Positions 26,888 to 34,022 of a stretch of DNA of 64,000 nucleotides are shown in pieces. The notes under the pieces were generated by a model. The model was not told the DNA's origin. It saw only the letters and a program-made list of their open reading frames with translations, and ran no database searches. Location of the stretch: NCBI GenBank assembly GCA_020160805.1, contig JAIUPO010000006.1:87385-151384 (forward strand). The letters are read 5' to 3'. The first letter of the stretch is position 1. Every line of letters begins with the position of its first letter. Position numbers and translations under genes: made by a program. The stretch comes from Actinomycetota bacterium (GTDB lineage: Bacteria > Actinomycetota > Actinomycetes > Actinomycetales > Dermatophilaceae).

Positions 26888-28039
26888 TCAGCCGTGGACG
26901 CGGCGGACCCAGGCGGCGGGGTCGAGGATCTCGGCCGGCAAGGGCAGCGTCTCCGGGGAGGTCCACACGGCATTGAAGCCGTCGACGCCGATCTGGTCCA
27001 TGACGCCACGAACAAAGCTGGCCCCGTCGCGATATTGCGCCATCTTGGCCTCCAGGCCGAGCAGCCGGCGCAGCAATTTGTCCGCGGCTCCGGCGCCCTT
27101 GCGGCGCTCGGTGAACTTGGCGCGAATCTCCGTGACGCTCGGAATGACCTTCGGACCGACATCGTCCATGACGACATCGGCGTGGCCCTCGAGCAGGCTC
27201 ATGATCGCCGTGACCTCGGCGATCTTGGCCCGCTGCTCGGGGGTCGCGAAAAGCTCGGCGAGTCCGCCGCCGCCGCTGCCGAGGGCCTCGGGCAACCGCT
27301 TGAGGACCTGTTGCATCCGCTCGGCGAGTTCGCTCGGGGTCGGGGTGAGCTCGCCGGCGAGGGTGGTGGCGCGGTGGATCATGTGCTCGCGCAACCACGG
27401 AACAGCGGTGAACTGGATCCGGTGCGTCTCCTCGTGCATACACACCCAGGCCCGGAAGTCGGCGGCGTCGACCTCCAACTCGCGCTCGACGTGCACCAGG
27501 TTCGGGGCGACGAGCAGCAGGCGCGGCGTGCCCTGGGGCGCGAGGTCGTACTGCCCGAGAACTTTGCTCGCCATGAACGCCATCAGCGCACCGGACTCGG
27601 CGCCGGTGATCTTCGCCCCAACCCCCATGCCAGGAGCCGTGGCACTCATCTTGCGGTCGGCAGCGACCTTGGCAAAGACCGGCGTCATGAGCGCTGCCAT
27701 CGAGTCAATATTGAGCTCGATCCACCGCGGTCGATCCACGACGAGGGCGGGGGGCGCCATACCCGGGGCATCCATCCGGGAGGTCTCGGCGACCGGTGCC
27801 TGGGCGTCCGCCGCGGCCTGCCGGATGGCTGCGACGATGTCCGCAGCTTCGGCGGCGCTGACGGCCGGACCGGCGGACACCAGACGGCGCCCGGTGGCCT
27901 TGGCGAACTCCCAGTCGACGAAACTTTTGCCCTCGCCCGCTTCCGTGGGAATGGGCTCCTGGCCCCTGGACTCGCTCGGCGAGACGGCATCCTGCGGGTG
28001 GTCGGTCATGTCGGCTGCCCTCTCGTGCCTGGCGCTCAT
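26888..28039 (-). CDS. Zinc-dependent metalloprotease-like protein (DUF2342 type)
   Basis: A 383-residue actinobacterial protein. It carries CMHEETHRIQF with the zincin HExxH at about residues 202-206, and LEGHADVVMDDVGP later, whose Glu could be the third metal ligand. Members are annotated as coenzyme F420-biosynthesis-associated or putative hydrolases; no substrate is established that I know of. The Rv3626c position between tilS and dacB fits (recalled). The ATG at 28037-28039 overlaps the dacB stop (ATGA); an ATG four codons upstream is possible. No signal peptide, so probably cytoplasmic. Confidence 0.85.
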   Translation of the reverse strand: MSARHERAADMTDHPQDAVSPSESRGQEPIPTEAGEGKSFVDWEFAKATGRRLVSAGPAVSAAEAADIVAAIRQAAADAQAPVAETSRMDAPGMAPPALVVDRPRWIELNIDSMAALMTPVFAKVAADRKMSATAPGMGVGAKITGAESGALMAFMASKVLGQYDLAPQGTPRLLLVAPNLVHVERELEVDAADFRAWVCMHEETHRIQFTAVPWLREHMIHRATTLAGELTPTPSELAERMQQVLKRLPEALGSGGGGLAELFATPEQRAKIAEVTAIMSLLEGHADVVMDDVGPKVIPSVTEIRAKFTERRKGAGAADKLLRRLLGLEAKMAQYRDGASFVRGVMDQIGVDGFNAVWTSPETLPLPAEILDPAAWVRRVHG

Positions 28040-29544
28040 CGGCACCCACACGCTGTGAGCACCGCAATGGCCCTGTCCAACGCGCCTCGGGCGGCCAGTG
28101 TTCCACTGGAGGCGGGCACCCGGTCCGCGACGACGACGAACATCAGCTGGCGGTCGTCGGCGTCCACGGTCGTCCCGACCAGCGAGGAGACCCCCGTCAA
28201 AGTGCCGGTCTTTGCGCGAACGATCCCGGCAGCGTCATGGGCCGGGCCAGTCAGGAAACGATCGTGCAAAGTGCCGTCTAGGCCGGCCACCGGCAGCCGC
28301 GCCAGCGCCTCGCCCAGCCCGGGCAGTTTGCCGCTCAAGCCGGCGGCGGTCACCTCCCCCAGCAGGTCAACCGTGGTGCTCTGGCCCGCGCTCAGGCCGG
28401 AGGTGTCTTTCAAGGTGGTCGCCGAGGTGTCGAAGCCGAGCGTGGCGAGCCGGTCCGTCACGAAGCGAGCATTGCCGGAGAACGAGCCATCGCCGCCCGC
28501 CTGGAGGGCTGCCTGCCGGGCGAGATTTTCTGTCAGGGCGTTGTCGCTCTCATCCAAGGCCAGGGCCAGGACGTCCTGGTATGCCGCCGAACGCACCTCC
28601 CCAAGCAGCGTCGCCTCCGCTGGAACCGGCTCGGCGCGGGTCGCCGGGTCGTCCGTGACCGTCACCGCGGGCCCGCTGGCCCCGAAGGCCGTCGTCAGCT
28701 CGCCGGCGAAGGCCTTGAGCACGGCAGCCGCTGGGTCAATTGGCGAGGGCACATAGGGCTTGGGGCGATCCTTCGCCAAGCCGATCATCGCGACGCTCTG
28801 CGTGAACCCCAGCGCCACATCGCCCGGAGCCCAGCCCGGAGGGTATGCCGGGGTGTCCGGATAGCCGGGCCCCGCTGCATAGGTCATGTCCAGGCGAAGC
28901 GTGACCTTCGAGGGCGTGCCGGCTGGCAACCCGGTTGCGACCTGCTCGGCCAGATCGGCCAAACCGGCGTGGCCCGCGACCGCCTCCGGGTCACCCTTGC
29001 CCTCGGCGAGCAGGGTGTCGCCGCCCGCGACGAGGACGAGTTCGCCCGGCGCTTCGAGACGAACACTCGTCGACATCGTCTCGTGGGGGTCGAGTTCGCT
29101 GGTGATCGCCGCGGCGGCCAAGATTTTCTGCGCCGAGGCGACTACGCGGGGGGTGGCGCCGTCGCGGGCATACAACGCCTTCCCGGTCGCGACATCGCGC
29201 ACGCTCACCCCGAGCGAATTCCCGAGGGCGGGGTCAGCGAAGGCCGCGTCGAGCGCGGCCTTGAGCTTGCTCTGGCTCGGCTCGGGAGCATCCGCAGCCA
29301 TGGGCGCCAACAACGGCAGGGCCGAGGCGGGGCTTGGAAGAGGCACCGGCGTCGGGCTCGGCCCGGGCGTCGTCGGGGCCGGCAGCGGCGTCGGCCGGTC
29401 GAGGGTGAGGATGCCAGGCACACGGTCATACACATCCGCGGTGGCGTAACCACCCAGGGCGAGCACGGCCGCGACAAGGCCGATGATCGGTTTGCGCACC
29501 TCGCCGCCCCCTCCCGTGCGCCGGGGGCGCGCCATACGGAACAC
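28036..29544 (-). CDS. dacB: D-alanyl-D-alanine carboxypeptidase/endopeptidase (PBP4, peptidase S13)
   Basis: A 502-residue exported penicillin-binding protein. The N-terminus has a basic stretch then KPIIGLVAAVLALGGYAT as signal/anchor, followed by a Pro/Thr/Ser-rich linker (about residues 48-80). The S13 catalytic set is SAQK (137-140, SxxK), SDN in DESDNALTENLARQ, and KTG in IVRAKTGTLTG. It trims D-Ala from peptidoglycan stem peptides and can cleave cross-links outside the membrane. It leads the minus-strand dacB-protease-tilS-hpt run and is divergent from ppa. A second Met at residue 4 is an alternative start. Confidence 0.94.
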   Translation of the reverse strand: MFRMARPRRTGGGGEVRKPIIGLVAAVLALGGYATADVYDRVPGILTLDRPTPLPAPTTPGPSPTPVPLPSPASALPLLAPMAADAPEPSQSKLKAALDAAFADPALGNSLGVSVRDVATGKALYARDGATPRVVASAQKILAAAAITSELDPHETMSTSVRLEAPGELVLVAGGDTLLAEGKGDPEAVAGHAGLADLAEQVATGLPAGTPSKVTLRLDMTYAAGPGYPDTPAYPPGWAPGDVALGFTQSVAMIGLAKDRPKPYVPSPIDPAAAVLKAFAGELTTAFGASGPAVTVTDDPATRAEPVPAEATLLGEVRSAAYQDVLALALDESDNALTENLARQAALQAGGDGSFSGNARFVTDRLATLGFDTSATTLKDTSGLSAGQSTTVDLLGEVTAAGLSGKLPGLGEALARLPVAGLDGTLHDRFLTGPAHDAAGIVRAKTGTLTGVSSLVGTTVDADDRQLMFVVVADRVPASSGTLAARGALDRAIAVLTACGCR

Positions 29545-29582
29545 TGTCCCCCGGAGACTAGTTCATTGACGAAGGAGGAGCC

Positions 29583-30209
29583 GTGGAGTTCGACGTGACC
29601 GTGGAGATCCCGAAGGGTGCCCGCAACAAGTACGAAGTCGACCATGAGACCGGGCGGATCCGGCTCGACCGGCTGCTGTTCACGTCGATGGCCTATCCGG
29701 CCGATTATGGCTATGTCGAGGACTCGCTCGGCGAGGACGGCGACCCGCTCGATGCGCTCATCCTGCTCGCCGAGCCGACGTGGCCCGGCTGCCTGGTGCG
29801 AGCCCGGCCGATCGGGATGTTCCGGATGAAGGATGAGGCCGGCGGCGACGACAAGCTGCTCTGTGTCCCGGCCGGTGACCCCCGGCAGAACCACATCACC
29901 GAGTTGGAGCACGTCAGCAAGTTCGACGTCCTGGAGATCCAGCACTTTTTCGAGACCTATAAGGATCTCGAGCCCGGCAAGTCCGTCGAAGGGGCGCACT
30001 GGACCGGCCGCGAGGAGGCGGAGCAGACCGTCTTGGAGGCGATTCAGCGCGCCAAGGACGCCGGAATGACGACCGCCCGCTGGCGTATGCCGACCCACGA
30101 GTCGCGCTCGCAGGCTGACCCGGTCAGCTCCTCTGATCAGGCCCGCGAGGAATCAGCGCGCGTTGGGCGCAATCTCGCGACCAAGGAAAACCCGCTAACC
30201 GACGACTGA
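29583..30209 (+). CDS. ppa: Inorganic pyrophosphatase (soluble, family I)
   Basis: A 208-residue enzyme hydrolysing PPi to phosphate. The N-terminal ~165 residues are a normal family I enzyme: [40 protein letters not shown] (the metal-binding DxDPxD signature), and [20 protein letters not shown]. The GTG start at 29583 has GAAGGAGGAG upstream. About 40 extra C-terminal residues rich in Ser/Asp/Gln/Arg ([20 protein letters not shown] onward) are not part of the usual actinobacterial protein (~162-170) and look disordered. A membrane pyrophosphatase is also present at 48048. Confidence 0.95.
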   Translation: MEFDVTVEIPKGARNKYEVDHETGRIRLDRLLFTSMAYPADYGYVEDSLGEDGDPLDALILLAEPTWPGCLVRARPIGMFRMKDEAGGDDKLLCVPAGDPRQNHITELEHVSKFDVLEIQHFFETYKDLEPGKSVEGAHWTGREEAEQTVLEAIQRAKDAGMTTARWRMPTHESRSQADPVSSSDQAREESARVGRNLATKENPLTDD

Positions 30210-30231
30210 GCCAGGCGTGATGGCGGTCGGG

Positions 30232-31665
30232 TCAGCCGACCCGGCCGCCATACGGCAGCAGATCCGAGCGGTAGATCGAGGCATAGCGGACGTAGGCCCC
30301 GGTGTAGGGCGCTTCGATCATTTGGCCGCCGCCGACATACAAGCCCATATGGTGGCTGGTCGGGCCGGAGGAGCCGAAGAAGACCAGGTCCCCAGGGGCG
30401 AGTTGGTCGATGGAGACGCGCGAGGTCTCGGCCCACTGCGCGCCGGTGTAGTGCGAGAGATAGACCCCGGCCTGCCGCCACGCCATCATCGTCAACCCTG
30501 AACAGTCGAAGGTGTCCGGGCCCTCGGCGCCCCATTCGTAGGGCTTGCCGATTTGGGCCTGCGCGTAGGCGATGGCCGCCGCCGCGCCCGTGGCCGGAGG
30601 GGGCGGCGCGGGGGTCGAAGTGCTGGTCGATTTCGGCGTGGTGGTCGTTGAGGTCGGGGTGGTCGAGGTGCTCGTCGGGCGGGTCGTCGTCGACGTGCTG
30701 GTCGGGCGGGTCGTCGTGCTTGTCGACGTGGGCCTGGTCGAGGTGGAGGTCGACGTGGGCCGGGTGGTCGTGCTCGACGACGTCGGATGGGACGTGGAGG
30801 TGCCCGTGGGCGTCTGCGTCGTCGTGGAGCTGGAGGTATGTGTCGTCGGCGCGGGATCGGTGTCCGCCGGGGCGTTCTGCTCCGCCTGGGCCTCGGCCGC
30901 CTTGGCAATCGCGTCCAGGCGCTGCTTCTCCAATCGCGCGCTGGTGTCGCGCAAGGTCGCAAGACGCTGCGCGAGGCTGGTGCGCTGGGAGGAAAGGCGT
31001 GAGGCTTGCGCGTCGGCCATCGCGAGTTCGTCACGGGCGATCCGATCGGCACGGGCGGCCTTGTCCGATGCGGCCGCACGAGCGGTCTCGGCTGAAGCCG
31101 CTGCGCGTTCCAGGCTCTCCGCGGTGCCGCTGACCTGCAAAGCGTCGGTCAGACGGTCGTCCTGACGGGCGCCGACCAGTTCGAGGGCGCTGGCGCGGTC
31201 GATGAGTTCCTGGGGGTCGCCGGCATCGAGGATCGGCGCGAAGGTGGCGAGGGTGCCGCCTTGCTGATAGATGGCCGCCGCATAGGCGCGCAGGTCGGCA
31301 CGCGCGCTCGTCGCCCCAGCGTGGGCCGCATTGGCGGCGCGGCGGGCCTCGGCTGCGGCGATGGTCGCCTGCTCAAGCTCCCACTTCGCGCCATTGGCCG
31401 CCTCGGCAAAGGCGGCAGCCCGCTGGCGCAGGCCGACGAGCGCGGCGGCGGCGGCGGCATACTGCTGATCTACCGCGGCGGCCTCCTGGCCGGCCATAGC
31501 GACATCGGCCTTCGCGTTGTCGACCTGCTCCTGGCTCGGGCCCTGGGGCTCGGCGTGGGCGGAGTATGCGGACCCCAGGACCAGCGCGCCGATGACGGCT
31601 CCCCCACCCAGCACCTGGGAGGCCCGAAGGCGGGCGCGCGGGCGCGTCGTCGGCCGGACGGGCAT
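30232..31665 (-). CDS. Secreted NlpC/P60 peptidoglycan endopeptidase with coiled-coil and Thr-rich linker
   Basis: A 477-residue cell-wall hydrolase resembling RipA. A signal peptide (VIGALVLGSAYSAHA) precedes a long Ala-rich coiled coil (about residues 42-265), then a Thr/Ser/Pro linker with tandem RPTSTSTTT-like units (about 285-350). The C-terminal NlpC/P60 domain (from ~360) has FDCSGL with catalytic Cys388 and SHHMGLYVG with the His. It should cut stem-peptide bonds to separate daughter cells. The coiled coil in such proteins is an autoinhibitory or docking element. Monocistronic, with a 250-base leader holding possible MtrA sites. Confidence 0.92.
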   Translation of the reverse strand: MPVRPTTRPRARLRASQVLGGGAVIGALVLGSAYSAHAEPQGPSQEQVDNAKADVAMAGQEAAAVDQQYAAAAAALVGLRQRAAAFAEAANGAKWELEQATIAAAEARRAANAAHAGATSARADLRAYAAAIYQQGGTLATFAPILDAGDPQELIDRASALELVGARQDDRLTDALQVSGTAESLERAAASAETARAAASDKAARADRIARDELAMADAQASRLSSQRTSLAQRLATLRDTSARLEKQRLDAIAKAAEAQAEQNAPADTDPAPTTHTSSSTTTQTPTGTSTSHPTSSSTTTRPTSTSTSTRPTSTSTTTRPTSTSTTTRPTSTSTTPTSTTTTPKSTSTSTPAPPPPATGAAAAIAYAQAQIGKPYEWGAEGPDTFDCSGLTMMAWRQAGVYLSHYTGAQWAETSRVSIDQLAPGDLVFFGSSGPTSHHMGLYVGGGQMIEAPYTGAYVRYASIYRSDLLPYGGRVG

Positions 31666-31728
31666 GGTTCTCGCTCCTGGGGGTGGGGCATTACGCGCCA
31701 GTCAGGGTACTGACGCCTGATACCACAC

Positions 31729-31851
31729 GTCACATCCGTCACAGCAAACATCCTGCTGTGCCCTCACTACGGGCGCTGATCCGGAATGACACGGATGTTT
31801 TTTCGCAGCCCAGCGGCCAGGTGACCGACGGGATAACGAAGCAATAACGAA
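31729..31851 (-). promoter_or_regulatory. Upstream region of the NlpC/P60 gene with two direct-repeat sets
   Basis: CGTCACATC-CGTCACAGC (31729-31746 region) repeats GTCACA with a 9-base period; it resembles the GTCACAgcg motif reported for the regulator MtrA in mycobacteria. ATAACGAA-GCA-ATAACGAA (31833-31851) is a perfect 8-base direct repeat with an 11-base period. Between them AAACATCC and GGATGTTT (31746-31753, 31793-31800) can pair. MtrA controls cell-wall hydrolases in several actinobacteria, so control by it is plausible but untested. No gene is seen in 31666-31915. Confidence 0.4.
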
Positions 31852-31915
31852 TGCGCGCGGCCGCGTTGCGCGGGCAGGTCGTGCGGCGCCTTCGGCGGCC
31901 GGAAAGGCCCGCTGA

Positions 31916-32689
31916 TCAGCCGGTTTGCCAGTCGATCGGGCCGCGATGGGTCTTGTGCTGGGCCGCCTGGGCGACCGGGCGGACCGTCAGCACATCGATA
32001 TTGACGTGCTGCGGCAGGCCGACGACGAACTCCACGCAGGCTGCGACATCGTCGGCGACGAGCGGCCGGTCGACTCCGGCATACACGCTGGCGGCGCGCT
32101 CGGCGTCGCCGCCGAATCGGGTCAGCGCGAACCCATCGGTCGCCACCATGCCCGGGCGGATATCGGTGACCCGGATGTGGGTGCCGGACAACTCCAACCG
32201 CAGGGTTTCGGAGATGACGGAGGTCCCGTGCTTGGCCACGGCATACCCGGCGCCGCCTTCGTAGACAATCTCTCCCGCGGTCGAGCTGATGTCGATGATC
32301 GTGGCGCGCGGCGAGCGCCGCAGGAGCGGGAGCGCAGCCCGCACGATGTGCACGGTCCCGAGGACGTTGACCTCGAACATGGCGCGCCACTGCTCGTCAT
32401 CGGCCTCGCTGATCGGCGCGAGCCCCAGCGCGCCGCCGGCGTTATTGATGACCACATCGAGCTGCGGGAGGTGTGCCAGCGCTGCAGACACCGCGTCGGC
32501 GTCGGCGACATCGAGGATCAGGGTCGAGGCGGCCGCGCCAATCCGGGCGGCGACCTGGGCCAGGGGCTCGAAGCGTCGGCCAGCAAGAATGACATCAAAC
32601 CCCATGCCTGCCAGACGCTCGGCGCACGCGGCTCCGATGCCGGTGCCGCCGCCGGTGATGAGGGCACTCGGACGCTGGGCGGTGACCAT
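31916..32689 (-). CDS. Short-chain dehydrogenase/reductase
   Basis: A 257-residue classical SDR. ALITGGGTGIGAACAERLAG holds the TGxxxGIG cofactor loop (about residues 8-27); VVINNAGGALG (NNAG), IIDISSTAGE with the catalytic Ser, and YAVAK (YxxxK) complete the active site; RPGMVATDGF is the usual PG motif. Arg35-36 in LAGRRFEP suggests NADP(H). The similarity of YDFG-like SDRs suggests short hydroxy-acid or serine oxidation, but substrate is not certain. The ATG at 32687-32689 is preferred because it puts the nucleotide fold at the N-terminus; the frame is open 12 codons further. Confidence 0.9.
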   Translation of the reverse strand: MVTAQRPSALITGGGTGIGAACAERLAGMGFDVILAGRRFEPLAQVAARIGAAASTLILDVADADAVSAALAHLPQLDVVINNAGGALGLAPISEADDEQWRAMFEVNVLGTVHIVRAALPLLRRSPRATIIDISSTAGEIVYEGGAGYAVAKHGTSVISETLRLELSGTHIRVTDIRPGMVATDGFALTRFGGDAERAASVYAGVDRPLVADDVAACVEFVVGLPQHVNIDVLTVRPVAQAAQHKTHRGPIDWQTG

Positions 32690-32815
32690 GCCCAAGATCT
32701 TATGGCGCGGAGCGACCTGGACCATTTGCCCACAGAAAGCACCCGTATGACGTCAGTTCGTGCGACTGGACGGGGGGTTGCAGCGTGTGATTTGCTATGC
32801 GGGAAAACAGTAATT

Positions 32816-33025
32816 ACTCAGTTCGAACGCGCTGAGTGGTCGAGATTACTCGACCGATTTGCGTCGAAAAGAGCCCTTGAGGCTCCCGGACAGGGTAGTT
32901 TCCCTCTACACATCGTCTGTGTGTCGACGCGAGGTGGGAGCCAATCCTTCGGGATTGTCCTCGAGGTTGCCGGACGATGAGGCGGGGGCGCCGGCCTGAG
33001 GCCCGCGCCCCCGCCAGCCTCTTTT
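32816..33025 (+). ncRNA. Candidate structured non-coding RNA
   Basis: The 343-base space between two minus-strand genes holds a dense set of helices on the plus strand. They are ACTCAG/CTGAGT (32816-32837), GGTCGAG-ATTA-CTCGACC (32838-32855), GCGTCGA (32861-32867) with TCGACGC (32924-32930), GGCTCCC (32881-32887) with GGGAGCC (32936-32942), AATCC-TTCG-GGATT (32943-32956), then a terminator. The third and fourth cross, giving a pseudoknot or two exclusive folds. A 77-codon ORF (32747-32980) spans it, but only about half its third positions are G/C and it uses TTA, AGA and CTA, unlike neighbouring genes. I do not recognise the RNA family. Ends and promoter are uncertain. Confidence 0.45.
32981..33024 (+). 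terminator. Strong intrinsic terminator
   Basis: An 11-base perfect stem, GGCGGGGGCGC (32981-32991) against GCGCCCCCGCC (33005-33015), with a 13-base loop, followed by AGCCTCTTTTG. The T-rich tail is on the plus strand, where no recognisable protein gene ends, so it most likely ends the candidate RNA. It could also act on the minus-strand gene that ends at 33033. Confidence 0.85.
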
Positions 33026-33032
33026 GTCAGCA

Positions 33033-33830
33033 CTAATCGCCATTGCGCATGTCGCTCGGCGTCATGCAGTCGTCGCCATCCGAGGTGCCGTACTCCATCT
33101 GGTTACTCACCCGGTGCTTGTACCAGCCAGAGCGGTAGGTGATCACGACGCTCTTCGCCCAGGCATGAGGCTGCGTGATCCGGACGGCGAAGGCGACCTG
33201 CTCGATGTCCTCGCCCGGCGGCAAGGTGACCGGGAGTCCGTGCGCGCGGTCCCATTGGATCATGGGATGGCCCTGGTCCTCGGGGGGCGGGAAGGTCGGC
33301 GCCGTGCCGACGAGCCTCCCGCCGTCGCCGACCTTCGTCATGGGCACGACGAAGACGCCGGTGATCTCCATCCCCGATGCCTCCGCGAATTCCGCGTGCA
33401 GGATTTCCAGGCCCTTCGGCGACCGGTTGCGCATAACCGCCTCGCCAACCGTGATCACCCGACCGACCGGCACGGTGCTCATGCAAATGCCGGCCCCACC
33501 GCCGCCGAACTCCAAGGGCCCCGAGTTGCGAGCGGGCATGAGCAAGGTGGTGCCGGGATATGCCGCCGCGCCCGCCACAACCGTCAGCGCGGCGAGCGGA
33601 GCGACGAAGCGCGTGCGAGGGCTCTTGGCTGACCACCAATCCTTGACCCGGCGGATCGGTCCCCGACGACCGGGCGGTGGTGGCACCGGGGTGAGGCGGC
33701 TCATTCCCGAGGCGCCCGACTGGCTGGGAAGGCTGCCATACGCCACCTCAATCGGCGTCCCCCGCGGGTCGCCGGGGACCGGCGACGGGCGCTTCGGCAT
33801 ACCCACTCCCCCCTCGGTCTGGGACGGCAA
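33033..33830 (-). CDS. Uncharacterised single-span membrane-anchored protein
   Basis: A 265-residue protein that I do not recognise. Residues ~1-75 are Pro/Arg-rich and cytoplasmic (SRLTPVPPPPGRRGPIRRVK, WWSAKSPRTR). One hydrophobic helix follows (FVAPLAALTVVAGAAAYPG). The outer domain is beta-rich with ICMSTVPVGRVITVGEAV, LVGTAPTFPPPEDQGHPMIQ and a C-terminal segment with a second Cys (DDCMTPSDMRNGD) that could pair with the first. An internal ATG (33798-33800, MPKRPSP) is an alternative start. Divergent from tRNA-Thr. Codon use is like the neighbours, so it is likely real. Confidence 0.7.
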   Translation of the reverse strand: MPSQTEGGVGMPKRPSPVPGDPRGTPIEVAYGSLPSQSGASGMSRLTPVPPPPGRRGPIRRVKDWWSAKSPRTRFVAPLAALTVVAGAAAYPGTTLLMPARNSGPLEFGGGGAGICMSTVPVGRVITVGEAVMRNRSPKGLEILHAEFAEASGMEITGVFVVPMTKVGDGGRLVGTAPTFPPPEDQGHPMIQWDRAHGLPVTLPPGEDIEQVAFAVRITQPHAWAKSVVITYRSGWYKHRVSNQMEYGTSDGDDCMTPSDMRNGD

Positions 33831-33836
33831 TCGCGA

Positions 33837-33867
33837 TTGGGCGCGCTGCTCGCTCTTACGTTATACT
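33837..33867 (+). promoter_or_regulatory. Promoter of tRNA-Thr
   Basis: A clear -10 box TATACT (33862-33867) lies 22 bases before the mature tRNA. TTGGGC at 33837-33842 is the best -35 match but with 19-base spacing, so the -35 may be weak or elsewhere. Confidence 0.5.
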
Positions 33868-33889
33868 GCATGGGCGCCATCGGCGCATC

Positions 33890-33963
33890 GCCGCTTTAGC
33901 TCAGTCGGCCAGAGCGATTCACTCGTAATGAATAGGTCGTCGGTTCGATTCCGACAAGCGGCT
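33890..33963 (+). tRNA. tRNA-Thr (anticodon CGT)
   Basis: A 74-base cloverleaf. Acceptor arms are GCCGCTT and AAGCGGC with discriminator T; the D-arm is GCTC-N-GAGC; the anticodon stem ATTCA/TGAAT holds the loop CTCGTAA, anticodon CGT reading ACG; the T-arm is GTCGG-TTCGATT-CCGAC. No CCA is encoded. Followed after 7 bases by a terminator hairpin. No other tRNA is adjacent. Confidence 0.97.
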
Positions 33964-33970
33964 CAGACGC

Positions 33971-34004
33971 AAAGCCCCCGAACTCCTTGGAGCGCGGGGG
34001 CTTT
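33971..34004. terminator. Terminator after tRNA-Thr
   Basis: A 10-base perfect stem, AAAGCCCCCG (33971-33980) against CGGGGGCTTT (33995-34004), with a 14-base loop. The A/T ends give a U-tract in both directions, so it may also stop the convergent peptidase gene that ends at 34023. Confidence 0.9.
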
Positions 34005-34022
34005 CGCTGTTGGTGACCGGCG

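Noticed and set aside
31666..31915. c-di-AMP (ydaO-type) riboswitch in front of the NlpC/P60 gene
   Set aside because: Such riboswitches precede wall-hydrolase genes in some actinobacteria, but I could not match the conserved ydaO core here. Only short repeats and one weak long-range pairing are visible.
32747..32980. A 77-residue protein gene ending just before the terminator at 32981
   Set aside because: Codon third positions are only about half G/C, with rare TTA, AGA and CTA codons, no ribosome site and no recognisable motif; the RNA interpretation explains the helices better. It is not fully excluded.
33890..33963. tRNA-associated genomic island
   Set aside because: No integrase gene and no direct repeat of the tRNA 3' end was found in the flanking kilobases; the neighbours are ordinary actinobacterial genes.
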